A stretch of DNA of 64,000 nucleotides from Notospermus geniculatus (GCA_002633025.1 NMRB01000706.1:146785-210784), one strand, 5' to 3'. Numbered from the stretch's first letter, positions 10,601 through 26,516 are shown. Numbers and translations: made by a program. The notes: generated from the sequence alone by a model not told the origin.

Positions 10601-13600
10601 ACGATTGTGATGAGCTTCCTATAAAAGACAATAAATCTCCGAGTATCTAAAAATGCAACTCACCTGGTCTGATCTGGATAGTGAGAAAAAAGTTGTGATG
10701 CATGAAGCACCAACTTGATATCTAGTGACCTGAAAGTGCAAGTGGTGCTTGTTCAGCGAGATTAAATTGATGTGTAAACTTCTACAGGAAAATGCTTTAA
10801 ATCTTTGGAAAGTGTTAAATGTTCCCTTTTATTCCTCCAGGATACTACATGTATGTTTTTCGGTCATAATTTCTTAAACTACATTGCATTGTAAGGGAAT
10901 GTCTCAAAGATCATTACATCATCATCCTCATCCTGCAGGTTCTCTAATAATATCGGAATTCAATGCGCTATATTTGAGTTCCGGATGTCGACATACCTCG
11001 TGACTTGTGAAACAATATTGACTTGATCCACAATGATATGACGTTGTAATGACCATACCTGATTTGCCTCAAAAGGAATTTCAATGCATTGTCATGTCTC
11101 AGTGTCACAGGTGGAATTCCCCCTCTCGCATAATGTGACTGGCAATTTTATTACTCTTTGGACATGTTCATGCAGTTACGCTTCCTGATTTGATCTGTGT
11201 GGTGGTCTTCTGTCTCTCGACTGGAAAAAATCACCTATTTCATTGAAAAAGTTTCTCATTGTGCCGTGATTTCATCTTGTATCAGAAATCATCATAACTG
11301 GGAAACAGCTGTGTGATTGGGAATCAGTCAAAGTGATTGTCTGGAATGTCATATATACCCAGTTTAGAATTCCTCTTTGCTGGTAATTTTGGCGGTCAAT
11401 ATCCTCTCCGTATTTTCTTTATAGTGACGAGTGGTTCCATTCTTGGCGGATACTGCAATTACCACATTGCTGTAATCGCTGACGTTGTTTGTCGTTTCAG
11501 AGTAGTGATAACGTCTTCACCGACTTGCCATATTCGCGGCGTATTAGCACGGGTGCTATGAGCCCTGCAAGATCGAAGAGTGGTTCTTGGGGCAGTATCT
11601 CTAGTGACACAATGGATGTACCTATGGTTGACCAGGAGGATATCTTCTCCTTGACGCATGATGTCAGGAATTTCTCTCTATCACTCACCAAGCTGCGGGC
11701 TGTCTTCACTGATGTTACAGGTATGTGTTGATGCCTATTGTGAGTTTGAGTGGGGTATGCTTTGTGAATCTGTCTGTACGCCTATCTCTTGAAGGCAAAG
11801 ATTTTCCACTCGTTTCTTGTGGCCCCTTGCTAGAGAAAAACACCTTGCAGATCTCCTTTATGCTTTGGTTTTTGTGTTGGTATATAAAAGGGGTGACAGT
11901 TAACATTGATTAATTCATAACACATGTTTCCAAATTTTGTACAAGTGAATGGTACGATAAACTACATGCCTGGTAAATATTTGATTTGGAAGTCTATCAA
12001 TGAGTGGTCAGTCAGAGGTCTAAATATCCAATGATGTATTACACAACCTAAAAGCATGTGGTGGAAATAATTCCAATGGTGTATCAACCGACTGCTCCTT
12101 TGGTATTGCTAAATAGGCCTACCATGAATTCAGCCTACGTTTGAGTGAACTTGGTGAATTAAACTCGTCCAGATAACAGGAAGGATTTGTTTTACCCTGG
12201 ATTCCTGCTGTTCTTTTTGGTTACAGTGTATTCGTTCATGCAGAAGTTTGGTTATTTTGTCATGGTTTCTTCCATTCGGCATATTTGAATGTAAAGGTCA
12301 CTGAAGATCATGAGATAAGAAAATGTAAAGATTCTTGTATCCCCTGTTTGTTTCAGATGGTTAGAAGACAACATCCACCCCCAGCAGGGGTCTTTACCTC
12401 GCTTCTCTTCATCCACTCACACAAACGAGTCTGTGCAAGCGTGAGGAGACCAAAGCCCTGCTGTGGGAGTTGTATTGAACACACTTATATTAGGATGTTC
12501 TCAGAACTGACTTGGAAGCTTGACAAGCATCTGATATGACATCCTGAGGATATCAGGACCTTCACCCTTAAAGAAGTCCCCTGATACCCTCAGGATGTGA
12601 CATGAAGTCATTTAGCCCCTGCTTGTGTGTAGGTATTGATTTACGCAGTTGCATGGGTTGCAAGTTGGCCTGTCAGTGAGTCAAAACCTGCGAAATCATT
12701 GAAGATAGCAGACCAGGAGAGAATCTATGATTATGGTTTTGGATTATCGTAGCTGTATTGTCTGTGCACTGGTTCCTAAGTGACTTTCTTAGCGATGCAT
12801 GGATGAATGTTATGATTGCAACTTGGTCAATAACTTACATGGTCGTCTTTTATTGCCTTTTGATATTAAAGTGATATATAGCGATATAATTGGTATCATT
12901 TACCTTCAATAAATAGTGCTGTTTGAATACCTTTTATATCCAATTATTATTCCTTTGTGCTTTCTCGTGTGCGATCATAAAGAGTTCGCTCAACCTTGAC
13001 AGTGTTCTCAATGTGATACTGATAGGGAAGTTGGATATGGTTTGTTTGAATCCTTTGATGTTCTGCTGATGTATGAGCTTTGTAGATTTATAATATCTTG
13101 TAATAACTGAGAATTGTGTGTGGAATTTCAATTCAATGTACTTTTACTTTTCGTCGCGAGTTAAAAAGACAATACAATAAACTTTATGATGTTATTTTGC
13201 CAGCCTGCTATTGAACTCACAACTTCTGGCATGACAGGTGCCAATATTTTCATGTAACCTGTGCTGATCAAAAATCCATGTAATCACAAGGGCCGATTTC
13301 ACAAAGGGACTTTTTAGACACATGTAACTTCACTAAATGCACGCACTTCCACCATGCATTTGACGAAGTTACACGCGTCTAAGTCTTAAACACCCTTTTG
13401 CTGCGTTCACACCTATTGCGAATCGAAATCGGTTTCCGTAAATCGAAATACGGAAATCGATTTGGTTACGCCGGGTCGGGTCTCACTACAACTAAACCGA
13501 TTTCGATTCGAAACAGAACGCGTCACACTCAAACCGAAATATACTACGTCATGACGTTAGGCCTACATTGAATGTATACTGTGCAGTACATTGGCTAATG

Positions 13601-16600
13601 CGAATCAAAACCGATTCAAATATCGGTTTGGTTAAATCGGTATAAAAGTGATCTATTTCGAATTGAGTGTGATGCGTTATATCGGAATAGGCCTTTATTG
13701 CGAATTCGATTCGATATAAAAAAGCCTAGTGTGAACACGGCATTTGTGAAATCTGCCCTAGATTATTAACCAAGACAAATATCCATCATAAGCTGTGGTA
13801 CATACTTTGATAGTCTGACCTGGGTAATGTCAGATGATGACATTATGGTATTTGTGGCAAGATACTGTCATGACTGTGATGAGCAAATTGACAGTTTCCT
13901 CAGTTCTTGTATTGAAAGTCTGGCAGACATGTCACTTCCCTCAGGTATGACTTTTTCCTTTAGCTTGAATGGTATCGGGAGATGAATGCTTGGTGACATT
14001 TCCTTTTTATGCTTCCTCAGCCTGACAGGATCACTCGCGTGCCTTCCAGGGTTTTACAGTCAATGACAGATCTCGTTATATCATATTGACGTCTTTTGCA
14101 GAATATGGCGATGCAATGAAAGTGAGCGCACACAATCAGTTAGGAGAGGTGGTCAGCACTCTCAAAACGATACTGCAGAAATACCAGGCATTGCATTCGA
14201 CTGAAATGTATGCAGCATCAGGAACACTGATCTGTTCTATAAAGAGTAAGTAGAAGCATGAAAGAGCATAAATAGGGCATGAAAGGATGATAAAAAAAGT
14301 ACCCTTGTTAGAAGTGGTTGCTTTCCTGAAACACCCTTTAAAGGCTATTCTATGGCCACCATAAAACTAAATCTGTAGGGGAATTGGATTTACAGATTTA
14401 CAGATCATGGACCTAATCAATTTAGGTGGTCAAGCTGTGACATGCATCCCGACTATATTTTGGACTGCCATGCTGGATGGCTTGAAGGCAACAGGTTTGA
14501 TCAGTTGGGTCCTTTGAGGACCATATTGAAATCATCTGCTCCCATGCTGGAGTGAGTTTTGTGAAAATGAAGTTTTGTGCGAGTAACAGGATCAATATAT
14601 GACTACAACTATATATTCTTCGCCTCCATCATGTTGGTACATACGGTACTTTGGTGTATGTGCCAGCACAAACTGTTCACCTCTCCACACATGTCACGGT
14701 ACTACTATGCTACTACAGCGTATCAGCTGGCTCTTCGAGTATTTACATGAAAAACAGTTGCTGGAATGTAAATGCGAATTCCTCTTCATCATGTGTGTGG
14801 CTCCTGCACGTGAAATAACCTATAAAATCTGTGATAGAATAAACCGTCATTTTATCGAGAAACTTGGATTGAGTTTCATTTAGTTGATATTGAGAACAAA
14901 ATACGCACTTTCATCGGAAAATATGCAGCTTGCATCCATTTTGTTGTATCCCTCGGGATCATCGTTAATGTGGCTATCATCACCAAATTTGATGGTGTAG
15001 ACTCCTCTGGTTTGTGATGATAATACATATATATTTGATTATCAGAAGCCATTAGCTATACCAGCGAGAATAGATCATAGCTGCGCTTCCATTACAGTTT
15101 TTATACCCGGTCTTAGTACCGGTGTCTATCCGTAAATAAATAAGACCAGATATTTCACGACTTTTGCTTCCACTACAGGATTTCAAGTTTGTAGGTTCGG
15201 CTACAGATGGCGATGAGTGAACTGTGTATTTTGTTCTGGTACTTTTGAGCATGCGCAGTGTCACAAGCGATCTTAAGCCACCTGGCGCCGAACATAATAC
15301 TACAAATAGACCAGGACTTATTGCCATTCCACTAGAGAAAACACCGGTGGTTCATCCAGATCTAATTTAGATTCGGAGTACCGGTATACTCGGCTATGCT
15401 ATCCGAGTTTGATGGATGTGGATTTTTTGAGAACCAGACTTATTTAACACGGACATCTGTAATGGAAGCAGCTCATATTTCCTGGCAGCCGTCCTTGCAG
15501 AAAGTGTGTTGCCTACATGACATGAGTCTGATGGTTTTGAAGACTATAGTCCCCTTTCATTCTTGACGATGATAAGGATTCTGAACTGAATCATATTTTT
15601 TCTTAGTTATCATATGGAAGAGTGACTCCATCTCCTTTTGCCAGTTTAAGTTATGATAGTAAAGAAGTTGAGTCCATTATTGTCATCTCCCTTGCCAGTT
15701 TTAGTTATGATAATGACAAAGCTTACTCTTACCATCAATTCCTTCCAGGTTTTAGTTATGATGATGAAGAGGCTGACCCCAACATCATCTATGATGGAAT
15801 TGACCAGTTGGCTCTTGCCTTCAGCAGTAGGTAAGTTGGAAAGCAATACATGTAAGTGTTGGTATGACATTGTATGAGGTAGGGCAATGCGTTGAAATAC
15901 ATAACATTACGAACACAGTTAATTGTCCCATTTAAAATTTAGACATATATCGGGATCTGCTGGCTTTATCATTGGTGTTGGTAAATTATGATGTACTGGT
16001 AGTTGTTATACAATGTTGATTATGAGATTTATTATTGATGATGTTGTCAGTGTTAAGGTTAATGGAGAGAAGAAGATTTTTAAATCTAGATCCTGTGGGA
16101 AATTACCAAAAGTTTTGATTGATGTGAATCAACTATCTCCCATCCTGCAGTTATCCATTTTCCCTGCCTTTCTGTTGGGTATTAAAGTTACCCTCTGTTT
16201 GACTCACACTCACACTCACAGTGAGTGGGTGCAGTGGTCACCCACGCTTTGATTGGAGCAAGTTTGTGCTTGATACATTAACCACGCAGTGCTCTGAAAA
16301 TGTTTCAATATTATTCAGACCCACATCAGATGAATGTCATGAATGTGTGATTTGTGTTTATCTTCAATCAGATCTAAATGTATGCTTTGTTTTATTTACA
16401 AGTATGGATATAAATACAACTTTTGGAGCCAGTTTGCTTGTTTTGTGCTTTTCATGCAGTGTCAGTGTCATGACAGATTTGTGAAGTTATACGTAAAACG
16501 CTTATCTTTGTCAGCTTAGCTGAACTGAATGTGTGGACATGACCAGCTATATGTATTGCCGCAATTGAAGCAAGATCTAAAGGTCAAGTTGTGGTACTTC

Positions 16601-18370
16601 AATAAGACCATGCCCTTCAGTGTCCCCAGGACCCCAAACTGTGGTTGTCTAAGGCAGAACCAGCCCAAGTTTGATATTCTCTTAGTTGAAGCCCTTATGT
16701 GGTACAAGGGTTAATTTTTTCAGCAAAGTTCAATGGGTTTATACCTCGTGAGTCGTTAATATCAGTTATGATCAGATTGTGACATTTCTTGGAACACATT
16801 GGGCTGGGTTGCAGCAGAATTCATTACTTTTGTTATCAAAGATTGGTAATCATTGAATCTTGATACGGGTGCCGGTATATGTTTCTATCATTTCTGTGAG
16901 GATATTGCATTCCGATGAGATTCAATTCTCAGAACAATTTCAAACGAAGCAGACAAAGTGCATGTTTCTTTGATGTTTTGAAGGAAAGTCTAGTAACTTA
17001 TCCAAAAATCTTTGATCTGAGTTGGCAGTGGTTTTTATCAATGGAAAGCGACCGACTCTGCTGTCCGTCTGTCTTCATTGCAATTATGAAGGATTTATCC
17101 TGACCTTTCTTTGTGTGTATCCCATCAAGTTTTTCCCATTTGATCCAATGTCAGCTATGGGGATCCAATATTTTTGTGTTATTTTGCATCAAACAACATT
17201 TGATTGACCATACCTAGTTATTGAACTGTGTAGGTGATTTTCATCATATTTCTTAATATTTCGATGACGTGTTTTTCTTGTGGCTGACATTTTTCTTCGC
17301 ATCTATATGTTATATGGAATTCATTGATAAGGTTACCCGGCATGTGAAGAATTCCACACAATATCAGATACCGTATGTCAGAGGTTCTTTCGGTGCTGAG
17401 TGTTACGAACTTAACTCATGTTCCACATAATGGGAAATAATACGGCTACTTGAGCCAGTTACGAGTAGTTTTTGTCGACATCATTTTGTTATTGAATTTC
17501 ACAATGAATCAGATCTTGAAGACTGGACGTGTAAGATCGTGACGTCCATGTGTTATATGGGCTAATAAATTCTGCAATTCTGTAGATGAAACAGTGAGAC
17601 ATTTTCTCAGAACGAAACACTGGATACACCATCATTCCTTCTTCATTGTCTCCTTGACTTCAGTGCTTCATATCCAAGGGAGAGTGTTTTGAAGGTGTTG
17701 TGAAAACCTTCCATTACTCATAATTCGAAATTAGTGTCCAAGCTGATGTACAGGATTCGTGTTTGAACAGTCCTAGCCGTCTCATTGTCATTTAAAAAGA
17801 ATGATTTGGGTGTAACGCCTGTTGTTCAGTTTGGATTTTCTTGGAGGATATTAGTCATCACTAACCCCACTGCTGGTCCTTGGACTCCATGAGGAAGTTA
17901 CTTATCATGGGCTTGCTTGACTGTTTCAGTGTGTCTGAGTATCTGATGGGAGATGTGGAATCCAATTGCACAAATAGAACAAGGGTAAGTGACATTCGCT
18001 TTTAATTCATCATCAGAAGAAAATCTCACCAGACATTGTGTATTATACGTGCGCCGGTCACCCATCCACGTAGTGATAGCGCTCTACATACTCACATCAG
18101 CCATCGAACGCCATGGCGCTCTAACCCGCCATGGCTGGTGGGTTAAGCCGTGCCATATTGTAGCTGCAAGGGGTTCAATGCAATTACCACAAGTCTTTTA
18201 CAGTCAGAAGGCCCAATGGATTAGATGTTTTCCACGACATATATGTAGTTTGATATTTGACTGAGGAATATCATGTTTTGTGTTCTCTTGCTTTCAGTCC
18301 TTCGAGAGTATATCATCTGCACCTGTACCGGTAAACGGTTCTGTCCAGGAAGCGGAGAGTAAAGATTCAG
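7684..18370 (+). CDS. RhoGAP exons 1-7: N-terminal region
   Basis: Exons: 7684-7785, 11501-11720, 13834-13944, 14102-14245, 15749-15830, 17930-17984, 18298-18370. Exon 1 encodes a Lys/Arg-rich start (MANVGRKLQKLQKS). Exon 2 ends with FSLSLTKLRAVF, exon 4 holds LGEVVSTLKTILQKY, and exons 5-6 join to AFSSRVSEYLMGDVES-like sequence. These correspond to conserved pieces upstream of the F-BAR in ARHGAP45/29. Exon 3 (37 codons with CHDCDEQ) is supported only by its open phase-1/phase-1 frame and good splice sites, and could be optional. The codon joining exons 5 and 6 is split, so the residue at that junction is Ser. Confidence 0.85.
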
Positions 18371-21300
18371 GTGAGAGTAAAAACGATGTTGAATGGGCCA
18401 TGGTCCTATGCCATCGAAAATTGACAGTGGAAAAGTCAGGACTATGAAGCAGCTAATATTCCAATTTTTGTGTGTCTATAATGATGGAACTGTGGCTTCA
18501 GATGGTGTCTATAGACTCAGGACTGAAGAAAGGGAAATATAGCCTCAAAAAGTCATCATTTGTACAAAAGTATTCCAGTTGTTTTTAAAAATTTCATATA
18601 GGATTTCATGTTTGTCATCATTGCTTAAAAATGTTTGGGTGACCTATAGCTGAGGCCCTGGGTGCGCCAATAACCACAGATATCAGGATTTTTCATTATT
18701 AGACTTCACCTTTGGAACAAAGACCTTCACATTTGCAGTGTTTTGTGCACGGCTGCCTCCTTTGATATTGGTCTCCAGGCTACGCAGATGATATTTATTA
18801 TCATTCATACTTTATATTTTCTTTATGGCTTACTGCAAAGCTTGTGTTTATCATGTTTTCGTGAGCGACGAGATCTGTTGGCGTTGCTGGAAGATCTCAG
18901 TAGGAGACTGTAGTATGCGAAATATTCAAGAAAAATGAACTACTAATTTCTGGTGTAGGCAAGTGACTTCAATTATTGTGAAGGGGACAGTAAGCAGTTT
19001 TGTTCAGGGGTCAAGTAGAGTATGGTATATGGTTATCTTAGTTAGCTGTGGTCTGTTTCCCTATTCATTCAACCCAGTCTTCACAGAATGTAAATTCCAC
19101 GATGCTTAGGTCATCATGATCACTGCATTGTCATTGACCCCTCAGTATTGACCTGATTTTGCCTCTGACACTCTCTGATATTAAACACTTAATTGCTTGA
19201 TTTGGGCTTATCAAAATGTGTAACTAGAGACATTAGGCACACTGAGAGGTCAGTGGGCTGTCGTAGCAGTCCTCTCCAATGCCTGTGTCAACTGATAAGT
19301 CATAGGTTCTGTCAACATTAGTTTGACTACAACATTCCACTATGTGAACTCTGAATTTTTTCAGTCTCCATGAGACGCACCTAGAGAATACAAACAGGGG
19401 TTCTGCGCAGTTCAGTATTAGCGGCAGTTGATGGGATGGGTCTAATGCATAAAGTTACAAGCATGAGTAGTCGGATGCCATTGACAGATACCGTGATGAT
19501 TTAGTAAAGATTTATTCACCATTAGTTAATGAAACATGCTGTCAAACACAGGACATGCAATCTTTTGTCTATGGTCCCATTTGCATTAGCCGTCTGCCAT
19601 ATAATAATCACATTAGCCATGATGTGTCAAGCTTGATGGTAAATTAATTATCCATGAATCGGATATTCACCTTGGAGCTGCAAGTCAATGATAATTATGT
19701 CTATGTACGTAGTTTCTATGAAGCTCATTTTTTTGTACTTGTGTATGTGGCACCTGAAAGGAAAATACGACAGTTGGGCAATAGTACACTGAGTTCCTGT
19801 ATTGTGCAGAGTCCCTTGATCAAAACACTTTGACAACATAGTGCATTTCATAGACCATGAATATGTGACCCAGGTTCAAGTCGATGTACTTATTGTAATA
19901 TCTTCGGTATTACAGGGAGTTTTTCCTCTGAGGATGTTGATGGTGTATTAATGAAGATTGAAGGAGGTGTTGAGATTGCTTTAGACCGTGCCAAAGCCTG
20001 GTCCAAATATGTAAAGGATATCATCACTTATGTAGAAAAAAGAGCCCTATTGGGTAAGCCTTCAGAAGCAGCATTGCGAGACTGGCATCAGTCATTGCAC
20101 ATGCATCAAGTCAAATGATGATGCTAGTTAAGTCGTACCTAAGTAAAAATGAAATATTTCTATTCCATAGGCTGTGTTTGCTTGCCCCACTCCTTTCTTA
20201 GAGAAATTTTGATAACACCATCTGAATATAGATAATGAACTTTTGACTTGAGTTTGTCGCTGTTGCATTGGCGCTATACCTTTGTCTGCATCTTCATTTC
20301 AGAGGCAGAATATTCCAAAAATCTTGCCAAGTTAGCAAATAATACAAAATCCAGTTTGATGGCTGATGTGAGTATGTTCAAACCATTGTTTTGGTTTGCT
20401 AAGAATGGAATTCAACTATTTAGTGTGTATATAGTGAGGCACCAAGGACTCAAAAAGATGTTATCTCATCTTCCTATCTCAGGAACTGTGTTTACCATTG
20501 TCTTGTTCGGAGTACTTAGGCCTAATTATCCCTGAAACTTCATTATTGAGAGCATGGCGGAGCCCTCCGTGTACAATTGCTCAGTTCCGCAGTTGGTCAT
20601 AGAAAATGTCTTCAGGTGTCCCTTAACAGCAACTATATCTCAAGTCAATTGATACAAGTGTTGGAATTGTCTACATTCTTATTCTCATGATATCGTTATT
20701 GCACTTGGTAATAATTTTCGCACTTGTGTTAATAGATTCTGGGTGATTTACCCTTAGGTGTCTTTTCTAAATGTCATCCTTATCTTTATCGTCTAAAATT
20801 GCCTGGCTATTAGTCTTTATATGTATGGCTTCATTCTCTGGTTATTGCCCATTATATCTTAATGATGGAGATATTGAATCCAAAGCTGAGGATTTACTGG
20901 GACATTATCAGCTCTAGTTGGCAATTTCTAACATAAAATAGGTCTAATAGCATCCTATCTAAATTCCCCTTGAGCTCTGTCTGGTGTGGATGGCTTTTAA
21001 CATGTTTGATTGAGAGGCTTCAGGCTTGAATCAAGATTTTCACACTTCTCGGCTTCTACTGGCCAGCTGCAGGGTTCGAAGCAGATGCAGCTTCAGTTGA
21101 TTCTTCTGTTAATACAGTAGGCAATCAGTTAGTTGTGATTTGAGGATGTTCACTGCATGTCTGTGTATGGCTAGGCATATGTAAACTGATCACCACTTGA
21201 ATTGAACGTTTAAAACTGTTATATTCTGTGGTTGCTATGTCACATAATCTGTGTTCAGAATCCAATTAATAAGCTGAATAAAACTGCCTGCTGCTGGCAA

Positions 21301-24300
21301 CAAGCTCGGTGCCTGTATCTTGCATCCATTACGTTTATCTTTTAGTAATCTTCAATGTTTGTTTCAGAGTTTTCTTCCATTCCAATCTGTTTATTGCACC
21401 GCAATGGGACAGGATGTAGACTACTCAAACACCTGTGTTGCCACTTGTAACCTTCTCCAAACACAAAAGTTCATTGAAGTAAGTTAACTGCTGTTGCTTG
21501 ATTTAGTGCAGCTTGGTGACAGATGTTTACATTTTGAATGTAGAATACGTATTTGTAAATGATATACGAGTATTCGTTGTAACATGTGTGTTCAGAGTCC
21601 TTGGTTAAGGTCTGCAATGCTTTGAAGACTAACACAGAGTTGTTAGCCCTCCTGGTAGTTTCCCACAGTTTTAAACGAACTTGTTATCTTTGGGAAGGTG
21701 AATGCAAAATCTAATGCAGTTGTCTATGTGTTTCTCGGAAAGATGCTACTTTCTCAGTTTTAAAACAGACAGAAGATCCAGTTTGAAAATTTCTCCACAT
21801 CTCTTCTGAGGTTGAAGCTGAACTATAAAATGAATGTTGCCCCTTGTCTGACCTCCATGAAGTGGCTGATCTTCAATTAGAACAAGTTTGTGTGTACTTC
21901 CAGCCCCTCAATAACAGACGAGCAGAACATGACAAAGCAAGAAAGTCCATCAGGGACGCGTGGAATAAAGAAAACAGAAAAATGGTGAGCCCATAAGCAT
22001 GTCATAAAGAATGTCATACATTGAGTTCTGTCTTATGTGCATTTCGTCTTGCCGGTTGATATGCAGTGAGTATCAAAGTTAAAGTATCAATAAGTTAGGT
22101 TCCCCTGAGTCACCTCGTCGGAAAAGTAAACAAGGTTGGAACCGATTCATGCACCTTTACTTTCTTCTATCATCTAGCACGATGCTGTGAACAATCTCCG
22201 TAAAGCCAAGCAGTTGTATGCGACACGACAACAGGAATATGAGAATGCTAGGGATGCTGTCCTAAAGGTCGAGCAGGATGGCCAAGGTCAGGCTGGGGGT
22301 AAGCTGGAGAAGAGGAAGAAACAAGAAGAGGAGGCAATGCATAGGGTAAGTTGTAATGGGTTATTAGATTCTTAAACAAAACTGAAATTGATGCATGAGT
22401 GCAAGGGGCGAACAAATGGAAAACAGTTGACATACACAAGGTATGAGGGCACCGTGAACTGTCCATGTACGGTGTTCAGATAGTTGGTCAGCCAATTACC
22501 CACATATCTGAGTCACTGTTTGACAATTCCTTGTACAGTGTATTCCTTGCATACCTTATAGAAATTTGTAATGATTTCAAGTTACTTAAACTCATCTTCT
22601 AGGCTGCTGAGGCAGAAACCACTTATAAAGCATGTGTAGTGGAGGCAAATAACCGACAGTCAGAGCTGGAAAAAGTCAAGGGATCACTCCTGGCACAGAT
22701 CAGGGAACTTATTAACTTGTGCGATGAAACCATGAAATTTGTGAGTAATGAATTCGACTTCCTCTACTTAACTGACTTTGGTTGTAATGAAACTAGTCTG
22801 CCTCTTGTAGGCCTAGGGGCTATACATGCCTTAATTCCAAGCATGAAGTGCCAGAAACTTTCACTCACAGGCGCCATCTATTGATGTGGAATTCAGTGAC
22901 ACACAAGGGGAGCTTTACATCTGATATTTCATGCACAGCATATAGTCTTGTTTCTCATGAGATTATAATGGATTTCTTTTTCCAGGTGACAGTTGGCTAC
23001 TTCCAGTTACAGCACACTGTAACATCACCTGTACCAGTCCAATTCCAAGCATTGGGGGAAAGCTGCCAAATCTACGAGCCTGGTGCTCAGTTTGCAGAAT
23101 ATGTACGCCGTCTGCCAAGGTCTGGGATGAGAGGAAACCCTGAACCTTTTCTGTTTGAACCTTATTATGCTGACAGAGCTTATGATAATGTGAGGAAGCC
23201 TTCCCATTCTGATTTCCCATCTGATTTGGCAAATGAATCTCCAAGACTTGGAAAAGGTATATTAGCACGACAAACTCAGATATTGATGTATAAGCTCCCA
23301 CATTGAACATGTAACAAATCGACTGTCAGGGGTCAGCACCACCATAGGCTTCAAATTCGCAAGAATGAAGTGAGTATTATGATTAAGAAGTGAGTCCAGT
23401 GGAATTTGCTGTGTGGACGTTACTACCACTTCAATTATTCAAATATCTTGCATTCTTGCAGAGAATTCCCGTCAAGCTGGAAGAGGTGCTGCATGGCATC
23501 AACGTCACATGCCCATTTTATCAGGCAACAGCGATACAGAGAGTGCTAGTGGAGGAAGTTCCAGATCACGTGAATCGTCTCCATCTGCAAGTCCACACAA
23601 TCTCCTCCGACACAAGCTATCTGGAGCCGTCGATGAATATGGAGATGGAGAAGATTTCAATACTTCTCATGCTTCAGAAGGTATCTCTGTAACATTGTAC
23701 AGGCGCCTCTCCACATATGGGAGATTTATGTGAAGGTTGGCTTCCTATGGGCAACTTAGTCATAGAAACAAGGGGCAGTCAGTTGCACTCAACTTGCATG
23801 AGAAAACTCTCTTACAGAGGAGCACCTCAACTTCTAAGCTACATGCAAGTGTTCCTGTAGGCTTTGTTTCATAGTTTGCTGTGGGCATGGGGAAACCCGA
23901 CAGTGAGATATCTGCTTCTTGCTATCAAGAGTACATAATTTCCTTTCCAGGCACTCATGTTGATGGCGGAGGTCCATTCAAGAATATTGCACAGTCTCAT
24001 GCTGCTCAGACACATACATTTCGCAAACTACGGACACCAGCGAAATGTCGTGAATGTGACAGTTATGTTTACTTTAATGGTGCTGAGTGCAATAAGGTAC
24101 CGGTAATGCTATGATCCCATTTGCCCTGCAATCATATGTGCTATTGTTATTTTTGAGGAAATCCAACTTGAGAATTGGAAATATCAAGCATTGCAACTAT
24201 TTTCCTTACAGTGTGGTATGGCAATCCACAAGAAGTGTCTGGAAGTGTGTAGCATGACATGTGGAAAGAAGCCTCCCCAACGCCGCCTAACGACCTTTGG

Positions 24301-26479
24301 CATTGACTTCAAAGAACAAGTTGAGGAGAGACATATTGATATACCTCCCATTCTAGTCAAATGTGTTAAGGAGGTAGAAGAGAGGGGGATTACTCAGAAG
24401 GTATGGCATCATGGTAATAGCCCAGTTAGAAGTGGTCTCCACAGCTGAGGAAACCTATTCTGCTGAGAAAAGTTGTTACCGGTACTGAATTTCTTGTTGA
24501 TTACTTGCTGTTGCAGAACTTCTGAATAGAACAGTCCCAGATGTTACTGACGTGCTGTTCATCTTTTGCAGGGTGTATACAGAGTATCTGGTGTGAAGTC
24601 TAGAGTCGAGAAGCTGTGCCAAATGTTCGAGATAGAGGGAGATAAAGTGGACTTAACTGAACACCATCCTAATGTGATAGCTAATGTGCTGAAACTCTAC
24701 TTAAGGCAACTCCCTGAGCCCTTACTGACCTTCCCTTTATACTCGGAGTTTGTCAGGGCAGCAAGGGTAAGATTGAGGGATCGTAGTTTGTTGCTCTAAG
24801 TAGTGGAACATTCCATTGTCAACAGGTCTACAGTCAGTTGATGGATTTTAAACTCAATGCCCTCGTGGAGTGTCAACTCTTATCATTTCTGCCTGTATTT
24901 CTTGTTGAGCGGCTAATGTCATATTGACTGTATCAAAATAATATTGTGAATCTCTCCATGTCTAGGAGGACACGCCATCTAATCGTGAGGCAACAATCAA
25001 CCGTCTTTCGTATCTAGTCAAACTGCTACCTCGACCAAATTTCAAAAGCTTGGGTCTTCTCATGCATCATCTTCACAAGTAAGTACAGTAGATATTTGAC
25101 ATCTTGGCATCACAGCCATTAATCTCGTTTGCAAAGGCCGGAATTGATCAATTAAGTGCTATTTCATTGCATTGATCACCATTCTAAATATGTCACTCAC
25201 TGGGTAGCCAGTCCTCTTCGGCCTCTTTACTATTTTGCCTATCATTCAGGACCAGTTTCGGCTCTTCTTTATTTCAGGGTTGCCAAACTAGAAGATTTAA
25301 ATCAAATGAGTGCCAGTAACATTGGAATTGTGTTTGGACCAACATTACTTAGACCAAGGTAGGTTCTTGTCCAGATTTTAAATGTTAAGCTTGTAATATT
25401 CATACTAAAGAAGTAGTTGTCTTATCATTTGACTCATTTCTTCTCTCTCCTGTCATATACATGTATTCACATCCATATTTGTATTAGTCTAAGAATAAAA
25501 TTTGTTGTCATGTCAAAGCTATGTGTCTTCTTTCTTGAGTCATCCATGTCTTCATTTCCATAATCATATTCATACTTGAAAAATAAAGACAGTTGTTATC
25601 TCAAAAGCTTCATTTCTTCTTACTCTCATTGTCATAATGCATGGTATTCATGTCCATATTCATCTTCATAATTAGCTCACTGGGGTGAGCTATTACGATG
25701 GTGCAGCGTCCGTCGTCCGTCGTCGTCGTCGTCCGTCGTCGTTGTCCGTTAGCAGGGCACGTTTTGTAACCGCTGGAGCTATTGATCTGAAACTTGGTAC
25801 ATATATACCCCTAGGTCAGATGACCCACGACACCAAGTTTNATGTTATTAATGTAGTGGTAGTCATATTCATACTCTAGAAATAGTTACCGTGTCATAAT
25901 ATGCCTATTTCATCTTGTTTATTTCATCATCTTTCATCTTCTTATATGCCTTATTACATCTTGCTCTTGTCATTCATGTTCTTGATGCCCATGTTCCCTG
26001 TCTTAGTATAGAATTAGCTCTCAGTCGAAAGCTTTCTTCTTGCTCTTGTAGTTCATCTACTTCTGTAACGAGTAACTCATTTCAACTTCCATTTCAGAGT
26101 AATCATTAGAAAGACTAGGAAGAATATCAAGAATATTGCTAGTTAGATGTCATAACTGGTTGCTAAACAATGCTCACATTTACACTCAGTCATTTGTTGC
26201 GTAGCAGTAGTCATCCATTTCCTATGTTTCCTATGTTTGGGGTGCGAGGTGGCATAATGGTTAGGGCTGTGGACTCGTGATCGGAAGGTCACGGGTTCGA
26301 TCCATGGCCGTGCCACTCTGTAACTCTCAGCTGGCCTGAAATGTCCATCGTGTGTGCTATATTGTGGCTGCCCTTTGGTTTCTACAGAAAGGTTTCTGAA
26401 TCATAGGCTGGGGTAATAATGTGGGAAGCGCTTCGAGACCGTAATACGCTATGAAGCGCTAGGCCTATATAAAACTCAC

Positions 26480-26516
<37 letters not shown>

